A stretch of 64,000 bases of DNA from Paenibacillus_AQ nitricinens (lineage in GTDB: Bacteria > Bacillota > Bacilli > Paenibacillales > Paenibacillaceae), in assembly GCF_052056485.1 (NCBI RefSeq), contig NZ_CP183948.1:5394001-5458000 (forward strand), given 5' to 3'. How positions within the stretch are numbered: the stretch's first letter is position 1; every line of letters starts with the position of its first letter. Below the pieces are notes generated by a model that was not told the origin of the DNA, searched no databases, and worked only from the letters and a program-made list of their open reading frames with translations. A program made the position numbers and the translations under genes. Of the stretch, positions 18,593 to 26,348 are shown piece after piece.

Positions 18593-19172
18593 TGGTTCAT
18601 CCTCCTGAAAAATAAAATATATAACTAAACCCTCGATCGTTGACTAACTGCGGCATAGTTGTAGTTTGTGCAGTTATTTTGAAGTTTTATCGTAACTGTA
18701 AGTTTTAGTTGCACTCTCTACAGTTATTTATTACAAAAGAGCGAAAACCCTTGTTTTAGCGCATATTTAATTGCACATATTACAACTAAAATGGATTTTC
18801 GCTAATATTCAGGGAATTTAAGTGTATAAAGTGCAACTAAACCTCAATCTGACCTCATGCTAACAGACCTCATAACCAGTCTCGTAACCAGATTAAAAAG
18901 CTATATTTCCACTAGGTTGCATATTAATCCAAGTACCCAATATCTAACATATCAGTTAGAGCTACGTGAACTTTATACGTACATAGACTTACTCACCCAT
19001 ACACACCAGTTAGTTTACAACTCAGCCGTCCATCATACTCTGAGTTTCAACAGTAACTACGTTCGGAGGCCAAGCTCATGCTACTTAAGTTACTTACAAT
19101 AGCAGTGTGAGACTTCCTAGATAGATACAACTTCAGACGATGTTATAAAGCCGATGTTCGATTCGCGTCCAT
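18593..19172. other. Non-coding gap inside the heme cluster
   Basis: 580 bases between cobA-hemD and hemB with no credible gene. An 81-codon plus-strand frame at 18857-19102 lacks a ribosome-binding site. The gap holds the 138-bp inverted-repeat element described separately; the rest is AT-rich and unremarkable. Confidence 0.6.
18704..18841. repeat. 138-bp element with 12-bp terminal inverted repeats (MITE-like)
   Basis: The ends TTTAGTTGCACT (18704-18715) and AGTGCAACTAAA (18830-18841) are perfect 12-base inverted repeats. Nested inside are AGCGAAAAC and ATTTTCGCT arms, so the whole unit can fold into one long imperfect hairpin. It encodes nothing. Size and structure fit a miniature inverted-repeat element or a dispersed intergenic repeat. 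I could not identify a target-site duplication. Confidence 0.5.
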
Positions 19173-20735
19173 TCAAGCTTTTTGAAGTTGAGTCTCCGCA
19201 TTCCAGCGGCAGAGCTCCTGAACCAGACTATTAATCGTTGCTTCTTCAGGTAGCAGACCCGGAGTAAGTCCCGCTTCCACGGCAGTCTGCTCGGTTAATG
19301 GCCCGATGCAGGCTATCTTAACATTAGCTAGCAGTGGAAGTGGATCTTCGAGCCCCATTCGTTTCAGAATGTGGATGAAATTGCGCACCGTTGAAGAGCT
19401 GGTAAAGGTTACTGCGTGAACACGCCCTTCCTCCAATAGCTTCAACAGCTCGTCGTCATCCTCACCCGTCACAACCGTCTCATAGGTATCGACGTCTGTG
19501 ACTTGAAGGCCAAGCTCTCTCAGCTTGTCCGGCAGCCAGTCGCGCCCCAGATCGCCGCGCGGCAACAGCACGTTCTGCCCCGGCAGCAGCCGGGGACCGA
19601 ACGTCTCAATCAGACCTTCCGCCTGAAACTTCGCCGGAAGTTCTTCAGCAATCACCCCGCGCTGCGCCAGCGCGGCTGCTGTGCCTGGCCCCACCGCTGC
19701 AATCCTTGCGCGGTGAAGCCCCCGAATGTCCGCCCCCTGCTCCGCCAAGTGGCGCCAAAAAAACTCCACGCCGTTCGGGCTAGTGAAGAATACCCAGTCG
19801 TACGATTCCAGCGCGCCAAACGCCGCTGCAATCTTCTCCTTCTTCTCTGCGCCATCCGGCATGATCGTCTCGATCACCGGGAACTCGTAGGGTTCCCCGC
19901 CGAGTTCCTCAATCCTATCCACCAGCTCGCTCGCTTGGCTGCGAGCCCGTGTCACCACGATGCGTTTGCCGAATAACGGCATCGCCTCGGCCCACTTTAG
20001 CTGCTCACGCTGCAGCACTACGTCGCCGACGACAATCACGGCCGGCGGCTGAAAATCCGCCGCCTTCACCTTCGCCTCAATATCGGCGAGGGTTCCCGTC
20101 AGCGTCTCCTGATCTGCGCGGGTACCCCAGCGCACCAGCGCCACTGGTGTTTCTGGCGGACGCCCATGCTTGATCAGCTGGGCGCTGATATATCCTATTT
20201 TAGCTACGCCCATCAGGAACACTAACGTCCCTGTGGCATTCGTTACTTTATCCCAATGAATGGAATGGTCCAGTTTATCCGGACTCTCATGTCCGGTGAT
20301 AATCGACAGGGAAGAAGCATGATCGCGGTGCGTGACAGGTATACCCGCATAAGCAGGTACGCTGATCGCCGACGTGATGCCCGGTACGATTTCGTAATAG
20401 ATCCCATTTTTGCGCAGCAGCTCCGCTTCTTCACCTACGCGGCCAAAAATCGTAGGGTCCCCACCCTTCAGCCGCACCACTGTTTTCCCCTGTAAAGCCA
20501 GATCAACTAACAATTGATTAATCTCTTCCTGCTTCATCGTGTGGCGATCCGGCAGCTTGCCAACATAAATCTTCTCGCCGCCGGGCTTCATGCTTTTCAG
20601 CAATCTAGGACTTGCCAGCCGATCGTACACCAGCACGTCGCTTTTTCGAATACATTCGAGGCCTTTTACAGTAATCAGCTTTGCGTCCCCGGGACCTGCA
20701 CCTACCAAATAAACCTTCCCCGTCAATCCCCTCAT
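19173..20735 (-). CDS. cobA-hemD: CobA-HemD fusion: uroporphyrinogen-III methyltransferase/synthase
   Basis: A 520-residue two-domain enzyme. Residues 1 to about 245 are a SAM-dependent uroporphyrinogen-III C-methyltransferase (KVYLVGAGPGDAKLITVKG at the N-terminus, RLKGGDPTIFGR, VVPGITSAISVPAYAGIPVTHR). It makes precorrin-2 for siroheme and possibly cobalamin. Residues about 258-505 are a uroporphyrinogen-III synthase (HemD) domain with weak conservation: VVTRARSQASEL, FTSPNGVEFFW, VAAVGPGTA-type segments. The fusion puts the ring-closing step and the branch-point methylation in one polypeptide. It overlaps hemC by four bases (ATGA). Confidence 0.94.
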   Translation of the reverse strand: MRGLTGKVYLVGAGPGDAKLITVKGLECIRKSDVLVYDRLASPRLLKSMKPGGEKIYVGKLPDRHTMKQEEINQLLVDLALQGKTVVRLKGGDPTIFGRVGEEAELLRKNGIYYEIVPGITSAISVPAYAGIPVTHRDHASSLSIITGHESPDKLDHSIHWDKVTNATGTLVFLMGVAKIGYISAQLIKHGRPPETPVALVRWGTRADQETLTGTLADIEAKVKAADFQPPAVIVVGDVVLQREQLKWAEAMPLFGKRIVVTRARSQASELVDRIEELGGEPYEFPVIETIMPDGAEKKEKIAAAFGALESYDWVFFTSPNGVEFFWRHLAEQGADIRGLHRARIAAVGPGTAAALAQRGVIAEELPAKFQAEGLIETFGPRLLPGQNVLLPRGDLGRDWLPDKLRELGLQVTDVDTYETVVTGEDDDELLKLLEEGRVHAVTFTSSSTVRNFIHILKRMGLEDPLPLLANVKIACIGPLTEQTAVEAGLTPGLLPEEATINSLVQELCRWNAETQLQKA

Positions 20736-21685
20736 CCCCTAACGTCTGACAGTATCTTCTCCGCTCCTCTTGCGATCAGCTTCTTAGCGACTTCTTCGCC
20801 GAGCTGTACCGGGTCTATCCCAGTGCAAGTTTCTTTCAAAATCGTTGAACCGTCAGGTGTTCCCACCATCCCGGTTAAGGAGATTATTTGGCGCTTAGCG
20901 GTAGTAGCTTCCGCGGCTGCATCAAGCACCGCATGAGCACCAATCGGCACTTGGCAGCCGCCATTCAGCACGCCAAGGAACGTGCGCTCCGCCGCCACCG
21001 TCAACGCTGTATCGGCATCGTTGTATAGCGCCAGCAGCTTCCGCAGGTCTGCGTCATCTGCGCGGCACTCGATGCCGAGTGCGCCCTGCCCTACAGCGGG
21101 CAGGCAAACTTCCGGCGGCAGGTAGGCGCTCACGCGATCCTGCCAGCCCATGCGCGACAGCCCCGCTGCAGCAAGCAGGATCGCGTCGTATTCCCCGCTA
21201 TCCAGCTTGCCCAGCCGCGAGTCAATGTTGCCGCGCACGGGCTCAATGACCAGATCAGGCCGCAGCGCAGCTAGCTGGCTGGAACGGCGTAGGCTGCTTG
21301 TGCCTACGCGTGCGCCTGGAGGCAGCTCGTCCAGCGAGACGCCTCCGTTAGAGATCAGTGCATCGCGCGGATCAACGCGCTTCGGCACAGCGCCGTTGAT
21401 CAGCCCCTCCGGCAGCTCGGAGGGCATGTCCTTCATGCTGTGCACCGCCATGTCGATTTCTTTTTCCAGCATGGCCTGTTCTATTTCCTTCACGAACAAC
21501 CCTTTACCGCCTACCTTGGACAAGGTGACATCTAGGATACGGTCCCCTTTGGTAACAATCTTTTTCACCTCAAAAGTGAATCCAAAACCATGCTCCTCGC
21601 TCAATCGCTCCAGATCGGCAATCACATGCCCCGTTTGCGTCAACGCAAGCGCGCTCTGTCTACTCCCCACAATAATCTTACGCAT
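20732..21685 (-). CDS. hemC: Porphobilinogen deaminase
   Basis: Polymerises four porphobilinogen units to hydroxymethylbilane. The 317 residues begin RKIIVGSRQSALALTQT, contain GRLP-type EYDAILLAAAGLSRMG and AVGQGALGIECR, and the dipyrromethane cofactor cysteine in LNGGCQVPIGAHA near residue 242. The ATG has an AGGAGG site. Translation is coupled to cobA-hemD by an ATGA overlap. Upstream lies a 503-base repeat-filled gap, unlike the tight spacing elsewhere in this cluster. Confidence 0.97.
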   Translation of the reverse strand: MRKIIVGSRQSALALTQTGHVIADLERLSEEHGFGFTFEVKKIVTKGDRILDVTLSKVGGKGLFVKEIEQAMLEKEIDMAVHSMKDMPSELPEGLINGAVPKRVDPRDALISNGGVSLDELPPGARVGTSSLRRSSQLAALRPDLVIEPVRGNIDSRLGKLDSGEYDAILLAAAGLSRMGWQDRVSAYLPPEVCLPAVGQGALGIECRADDADLRKLLALYNDADTALTVAAERTFLGVLNGGCQVPIGAHAVLDAAAEATTAKRQIISLTGMVGTPDGSTILKETCTGIDPVQLGEEVAKKLIARGAEKILSDVRG

Positions 21686-21823
21686 TGTCCATTCCTCCTG
21701 ATTACGTCTGCCTCTTACTCTTCACCGTAGACCGTATATAGTAATCCAAACTAACCAAAAGCTACTTCGCACTATTAAATGGCATATCTGCCATTTATTT
21801 GGCTCCTTCGGCGGTTATTACTC

Positions 21824-21997
21824 AATTCCGAGGCATTAATGCCTCTCTTTTCGCTGGTATGGCCGTTTTTGGGCAATTCCGAGGCATTATTGCCTCTTTT
21901 TTCGCTGATATGAGCGTTTTTAGGTAATTCCGAGGCATTAATGCCTCTCTTTCACTGGTATGGCCGTTTTTGGGTAATTCCGAGGCATTTTTGCCCT
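21824..21997. repeat. 51-bp tandem repeat array A (about 3.4 copies)
   Basis: Units start at 21824, 21875, 21926 (50 bp) and 21976 (partial). Each begins AATTCCGAGGCATTAATGCC and contains the 16-base palindrome GAGGCATTAATGCCTC, then a TCGCTGGTATGGCCGTTTTT-type stretch. The units differ by a few substitutions. It lies between the sirC-like gene and hemC, with no gene in the array. Confidence 0.85.
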
Positions 21998-22000
21998 ACT

Positions 22001-22120
22001 TTCGAACATTTCAGCTACTCCAGCCCATTTCAACGGTACTTATACCGCTCATTCGAACATTCCAGCCACTTCAGCCCAATACAACGGTACTCATACCACT
22101 ATCCGAACTATCTCAACCAG
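22001..22120. repeat. 51-bp tandem repeat array B (about 2.3 copies)
   Basis: Units start at 22001 and 22052, with a decayed partial from 22103. Each reads TTCGAACATT, then CAGCC, CAACGGTACT and ATACC. The sequence is unrelated to array A but the period is the same 51 bp and it begins three bases after array A ends. A plus-strand open frame across it shows a 17-residue periodicity that simply reflects the repeat. Confidence 0.8.
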
Positions 22121-22188
22121 TAGCCTATTTTTACTCATATCATTAATCTAACCTAATTTTGTAATCCTCACAGTGTCCACGCGCACTT

Positions 22189-22836
22189 TTACTCCGCCCG
22201 ATGACTAGCAATCCAAACATCCATATCCTCCGGGCTCCACGCAATAAAGCTACCGTTCCTCATCTCATTCAACACATCGAGCGCCCCAAGCTTCCGCAAA
22301 AGCCTTCCACGAACTTCAGCAGAAGATTCTTTTTCCTTAATCCGGGTTCGCATGGTATGTACAAAATCTAAATATGGCTCATACGCTGCATCCAGCGCCT
22401 CTTCAAGCACACTTTTAATCTTCGCAGCCGCAAGCGGACCAGCACCCGAAGTAGATACAGCTACCGTCAAACGCCCCCTACGTACAACTCCGGGCGTAAT
22501 AAAATCCCCCGCTTCCGCATGGCTAGCCACATTCACAGGAATGCCAAGTCGCCTAGACTCCTGCGCAACCTCTTCATTAACCGTTCTATCGTTAGTGGCT
22601 GCATATACGAGAAAGGCCCCACGGAGATCTCCGGGAGCATAAGGGCGGTCATGCCAGGTCATGAGACCCTTTTTCACTAGAGAGGCAAGCGTATCTGTCA
22701 AAGAGGGACTAATCATCTTAACCACCGCTCCAGCTTCCAGCAGCCCACTCACCTTCCGTTCAGCCACGGCACCACCGCCAATAACCACAACCTGTTGCTT
22801 TTCACAATCCAGCATTATGGGCAAATACCGAGTCAT
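22189..22836 (-). CDS. Precorrin-2 dehydrogenase (siroheme synthase N-domain)
   Basis: NAD-dependent enzyme that oxidises precorrin-2 to sirohydrochlorin; members of this family may also insert iron. The 215 residues open with YLPIMLDCEKQQVVVIGGGAVA (nucleotide-binding GGGAVAERK), followed by VYAATNDRTVNEEVA, FITPGVVRRGRLTVAVSTSGAGP and a C-terminal helical part. It works on the product of the CobA domain downstream, so the cluster makes both heme and siroheme. I prefer the ATG at 22834-22836, eight bases after GGGGAG, over a GTG three codons earlier that overlaps the hemX stop. Confidence 0.9.
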   Translation of the reverse strand: MTRYLPIMLDCEKQQVVVIGGGAVAERKVSGLLEAGAVVKMISPSLTDTLASLVKKGLMTWHDRPYAPGDLRGAFLVYAATNDRTVNEEVAQESRRLGIPVNVASHAEAGDFITPGVVRRGRLTVAVSTSGAGPLAAAKIKSVLEEALDAAYEPYLDFVHTMRTRIKEKESSAEVRGRLLRKLGALDVLNEMRNGSFIAWSPEDMDVWIASHRAE

Positions 22837-22841
22837 GCTCT

Positions 22842-23669
22842 TCACTCCCCGCTCCAGCCGTGAAAACCAGACAAAGAATTCAACAAAAAATTCAAGATAG
22901 TAAAAGCATATCCTAAAATCGCCCAGCGAGCCATACTTACTCCACTTTTCCGCCCGGATTTCTTAAAGATAATATAAAATATGTAAATTCCAAGGCCAAT
23001 CAGTGTCGTTAGTACTTTTAAATCCTTCAATAATAGTGTCCGTCCCTCAGAAACAATAGATAAACTAGCCACCACCAGAGAGATTGCCAGCAAAGGAGTC
23101 CCCACCAGAATAGCGGTGTAAGAATATTTATCTGTAGTCTCTAAGTTTGGTAAACGACGAATTCGGTCACTCCATTGCTTACTTTTGAGTCTGGTGTGCA
23201 GAAATAAGTACAATATGGCAAATACCGTCCCAAGTGTCAGTGCAGCAAAACTCAAATTGGCCAAAATCACATGCATTGTCAACCAACCATACACCGAGCT
23301 CCAAGTCTCAAGCGTATGCCCCCCCGCCGTCAGCCACACCCGATTTAGCAGAAAAACACAGAATCCAGCCACACTAAGCAGCAGAATCGTAAACTCGCCT
23401 CCACGTGTAAAAGCCACCGCAAGCGAAGTCAGAACAATACTAAATGCAAACCAGAACAAGAAATCATAAGGTGTAAAAATGGGCAGCCCCTTCTCCTGAG
23501 AGAAACGAATCCCGAGTCCTGCAGCTTGCAAAAGACCCACAACAACAAGAAGCCCCGTGCCTAACCGCTTCCCACTCGGGTTGCGATAAAGGCAATCCGA
23601 GAAAACAAACAGCAGGCTCAGGGCATATAGCAGCAGAGCGGCATCATATATTCCGTTCAGCAGTTGCAT
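22842..23669 (-). CDS. hemX: HemX/CcsA-like cytochrome assembly membrane protein
   Basis: A roughly 275-residue protein with about eight membrane helices, matching the HemX branch of the CcsA family. Conserved-looking features are the FTPYDFLFWFAF loop and, near residue 135, YGWLTMHVILANLSFAALTLG with a histidine in the position of a family heme ligand. In B. subtilis HemX lowers HemA abundance, so a regulatory role is plausible. I choose the ATG at 23667-23669 because AGGTGA lies five bases upstream; a GTG three codons earlier overlaps the hemA stop. Confidence 0.85.
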   Translation of the reverse strand: MQLLNGIYDAALLLYALSLLFVFSDCLYRNPSGKRLGTGLLVVVGLLQAAGLGIRFSQEKGLPIFTPYDFLFWFAFSIVLTSLAVAFTRGGEFTILLLSVAGFCVFLLNRVWLTAGGHTLETWSSVYGWLTMHVILANLSFAALTLGTVFAILYLFLHTRLKSKQWSDRIRRLPNLETTDKYSYTAILVGTPLLAISLVVASLSIVSEGRTLLLKDLKVLTTLIGLGIYIFYIIFKKSGRKSGVSMARWAILGYAFTILNFLLNSLSGFHGWSGE

Positions 23670-23674
23670 ATCAC

Positions 23675-25072
23675 TCACCTACCCAACAGGCCTGCCGGAG
23701 CAAGCACCGTCTTAGGCACAGAAAAATCGCCGCTACCGGCAGTACGTTCTGTGGAGCTAGACTGCTTAACCGGGGCGGAATCTCCGCCATCTGAATTGGA
23801 TTCGAGCTGTTCCTGTAGCGCAAAGATTTTGGAGAAATAATCAAGCGCTTCATTCCCCTGCTTGCCACCGGACATCTCTTTAATTACATTGATTGGATCA
23901 TGCATCATCTGGTTCACAATGCTTTTGGTCAAGCGACGGATCACCTTGCGCTGATGCTCGTCCAGCTCAGGCAGCTTATTGAACAGGCTCTCCATCGTTT
24001 CCTCATGAATTGCATTCGACTTATCCTGAAGCGCCCGGATTACTGGTCTCACGCCAAGCGTCTTAAGCCACAGCTGGAACTCATCCATTTCCTCACCGAT
24101 CATCACTTCAATCTTCGCAGCTTCACTCCGGCGCATTTCCAGGTTACTCTCCACAATGCCCTCCAGATCGTCAATATCATACAAAAAAACATCTGGCACA
24201 TTAGCCGCTGCAGGATCAATATCACGGGGTACAGCGATATCAATCATAAAAAGCGGCCGCGAAGGGCGACGCTTCATAGCATTCGCTACCTGATCTGCCG
24301 AAAGTACATAACCGTCAGCTCCCGTTGAGCTGATCACGATATCTACCTCATTAAGAGCTTTTAGCGCATCTTCAATCGTGCTCGGCTTACCCGAGAACTT
24401 CTCTGCCAGTTCAATCGCACGCGACAGCGTACGGTTAGCGACAATCACCTCAGCCGCACCACTACTATATAGATGCTTAACAGTGAGCTCACTCATTTTG
24501 CCGGCGCCGAGAATCAACACTCTTTTACCAGTGAACATGCCAAAAATCCGCTTGCCCAGCTCCACTGCCGCATAACTGACAGATACTGCGCTTTCGCCGA
24601 TTGACGTTTCACTATGTGCTCTTTTGCCGAGTGTCACCGCTTGTTTAAATAGCCGATTGAACCAAGTTCCCGTTACACCCTCAGCCTGAGCCGTGAGAAA
24701 AGAACTTCGCACCTGTCCCAGGATCTGCGTCTCGCCAATCACCATGGAATCCAGGCCGCAGGTCACGCGGAACAAATGCGCAATCGCCTGCTCGTCTTCA
24801 TATATATACATATGCTGTGCAAATTGCTCGTTTTTCACTCCAAACCACTGCTCCATAAAGCCGCGGAGGAAATACCCTCCCATATGGAGACGGTCCATGA
24901 CCACATAAATTTCCGTACGGTTGCAGGTGGCTACTACGACCCCTTCCAGCACACCCTTCGTCTTCATCAGTTGATGGAGCGCTGCCGGAAGATCACTCTC
25001 CGCAAAAGCAAACTGTTCCCTTACCTCCACGGGAGCCGTACGATAATTCAGGCCAACGACGACGATGTGCAT
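23675..25072 (-). CDS. hemA: Glutamyl-tRNA reductase
   Basis: Reduces glutamyl-tRNA to glutamate-1-semialdehyde with NADPH, the committed step of C5 tetrapyrrole synthesis. The 465 residues start HIVVVGLNYRTAPVEVREQF, carry the catalytic cysteine in VVATCNRTEIYVV near residue 50, GLDSMVIGETQILGQVR, and the NADPH domain VLILGAGKMSELTVKHL. The C-terminal dimerisation helix ends in a Ser/Thr-rich tail somewhat longer than usual. First gene of the cluster. Confidence 0.97.
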   Translation of the reverse strand: MHIVVVGLNYRTAPVEVREQFAFAESDLPAALHQLMKTKGVLEGVVVATCNRTEIYVVMDRLHMGGYFLRGFMEQWFGVKNEQFAQHMYIYEDEQAIAHLFRVTCGLDSMVIGETQILGQVRSSFLTAQAEGVTGTWFNRLFKQAVTLGKRAHSETSIGESAVSVSYAAVELGKRIFGMFTGKRVLILGAGKMSELTVKHLYSSGAAEVIVANRTLSRAIELAEKFSGKPSTIEDALKALNEVDIVISSTGADGYVLSADQVANAMKRRPSRPLFMIDIAVPRDIDPAAANVPDVFLYDIDDLEGIVESNLEMRRSEAAKIEVMIGEEMDEFQLWLKTLGVRPVIRALQDKSNAIHEETMESLFNKLPELDEHQRKVIRRLTKSIVNQMMHDPINVIKEMSGGKQGNEALDYFSKIFALQEQLESNSDGGDSAPVKQSSSTERTAGSGDFSVPKTVLAPAGLLGR

Positions 25073-25124
25073 CGATAGTTCACCATCCTAGTCTCTATTC
25101 ATTACTGTGTACAGTTATATTAAA

Positions 25125-25145
25125 GAATATTTTTACATAATATTC
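25125..25145. promoter_or_regulatory. Inverted repeat upstream of hemA, possible operator
   Basis: GAATATT and AATATTC separated by seven bases, about 55 bases upstream of the hemA start. The position suits a repressor site and hemA is under PerR in B. subtilis, but this 7-7-7 arrangement is not the PerR 7-1-7 box. Could be coincidental in AT-rich DNA. Confidence 0.3.
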
Positions 25146-25472
25146 ACTTTCACAACATCTAAAAACACTGTGTTAAGTATATCACACGAAAATACGACTT
25201 TTTACAGATTTTTTGAACGCTTTATGAAATCCAGATAATAATTATTATAAATAAAAAACCGTAGGTTCGCTACGGTTAGGATGGGTTATTTTGTGATTAA
25301 TTATTAGTTAGGTAGGGGAAAAGTGGGAATTTAATAGCACTAACTCATAATTACCCGGGTTATTCAATTTTTATAGATGCTACTTCTGCGCACCTTTTAC
25401 AAAATGTGAAGATAAGTGGTAAACCATACGTTACGATAATTATCTAAATGAAAGAATCCATCCTGTAGGAAG
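25146..25472. other. Intergenic region between the YdcF gene and hemA
   Basis: No gene. It holds a short terminator-like hairpin (25250-25277) and otherwise AT-rich DNA. The hemA promoter should lie near its right-hand end; GATATACT on the minus strand is a possible -10. Confidence 0.45.
25250..25277 (-). terminator. Terminator downstream of the YdcF-family gene
   Basis: Stem AACCGTAG / CTACGGTT with a five-base loop, followed by TTTTTTAT on the minus strand. It lies about 200 bases past the stop codon, marking the probable end of the polysaccharide transcript. Confidence 0.7.
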
Positions 25473-26117
25473 CTAACGAAACCAGTTCTTTATCTGATCA
25501 AGAGTGCTTTTTGCCTCCGGTCCATTGTAACCGAAGGTGTTGCCGATCATCTTGACATACTCGTTGAACGTAGTTTCCCGACTCTTTCGGTCACTCCACC
25601 AGCGCTTAGCGTTATATCCTGAGGCAGATGATACATACGTAAGCTCAATATCCGATTTTTTGTACACACGACCAAAAAGAAATTTCACCCTCCGCATGTG
25701 AAATTCCGAGGAAACGACAATTGCAGATTGAAAATCGTATTCCTTCATTATAGGGAGTGTGAACTCTGCATTCTGATAGGTGCTTTCCGCCTCATTTTCG
25801 GTATAGATAACACCCTGCGGTATACCGAGATTAAGGGCGGTTCGGAGCATGTCACCTGATGAACTCGTTGACTCCTTGGCATTGGAAAGAATTATATAAG
25901 GAGCGTATCCAGCTTTATATAACTCAGCTGCCTGTTCTACACGGCCTTGGCCTCCGCTAAGTACGATGATTACATCGGCTTGTTTGGGAGATTCAGATAA
26001 AACTAAGAAGCTGCCTGCACTAAAGAGTCCAATAATCAACAATAGTAAGCACATGAAAAGGACAAAATTCCTATTAATTAATTTACCTTTTCTTTTCTTA
26101 ATAGATAAGTTACTCAT
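25473..26117 (-). CDS. YdcF/DUF218 family membrane protein
   Basis: A 214-residue protein with a basic N-terminus, one membrane helix at about residues 17-38 and a DUF218 domain after it: ADVIIVLSGGQGRVEQAAELY, YIILSNAKES, TYQNAEF and VVSSEFHMRRVKFLF. Family members such as ElyC and SanA act in envelope polysaccharide or undecaprenyl-phosphate handling; the exact reaction is not established. It is last in the polysaccharide locus, just after an epimerase remnant, so a role in glycan assembly or lipid-carrier recycling is plausible. The start lacks a strong ribosome-binding site. Confidence 0.82.
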   Translation of the reverse strand: MSNLSIKKRKGKLINRNFVLFMCLLLLIIGLFSAGSFLVLSESPKQADVIIVLSGGQGRVEQAAELYKAGYAPYIILSNAKESTSSSGDMLRTALNLGIPQGVIYTENEAESTYQNAEFTLPIMKEYDFQSAIVVSSEFHMRRVKFLFGRVYKKSDIELTYVSSASGYNAKRWWSDRKSRETTFNEYVKMIGNTFGYNGPEAKSTLDQIKNWFR

Positions 26118-26120
26118 AAA

Positions 26121-26278
26121 TCACTTATGCGATTCGTTACTAAGAATTTGTTGCCACCATTTAGCATTGTGAATATACCATGGATCGTTTGAGCAATCCC
26201 TTTCTTAATATTAGAAGTCGGTTTCCATCTCCCATATTTAAAGTTTCGCAAGATCAATAGCGTAGTGTTTACCATGTC
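26121..26278 (-). pseudogene. Remnant of a nucleotide-sugar epimerase/dehydratase C-terminus
   Basis: On the minus strand one frame reads DMVNTT...KYGRWKPTSNIKKGIAQTI, resembling the end of UDP-sugar epimerases (GDMVNTYADI... then WKPTTSIEEGIQKTI). The matching end continues in another frame as WYIHNAKWWQQILSNESHK and stops at 26121-26123. The two halves join only with a frameshift near 26185, and nothing recognisable precedes residue one. I read this as a decayed fragment of a short-chain dehydrogenase-type sugar enzyme left behind in the polysaccharide cassette. Confidence 0.6.
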
Positions 26279-26348
26279 AATCAATCAATCAATTACGAAT
26301 TCAAATCATCAGTTTTTTCTTACAAAGCATGGGCATGAATAAATAAAA

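Noticed and set aside
18857..19102. 81-codon plus-strand frame in the hemB upstream gap
   Set aside because: No ribosome-binding site, no family motif and composition like the surrounding non-coding DNA.
21941..22123. 60-codon frame with a 17-residue repeat
   Set aside because: The periodicity comes from the 51-bp DNA repeat. There is no ribosome-binding site and stops disrupt other units.
25125..25145. PerR box upstream of hemA
   Set aside because: The inverted repeat has a seven-base gap, not the 7-1-7 arrangement of PerR boxes, so I only list it as a possible operator.
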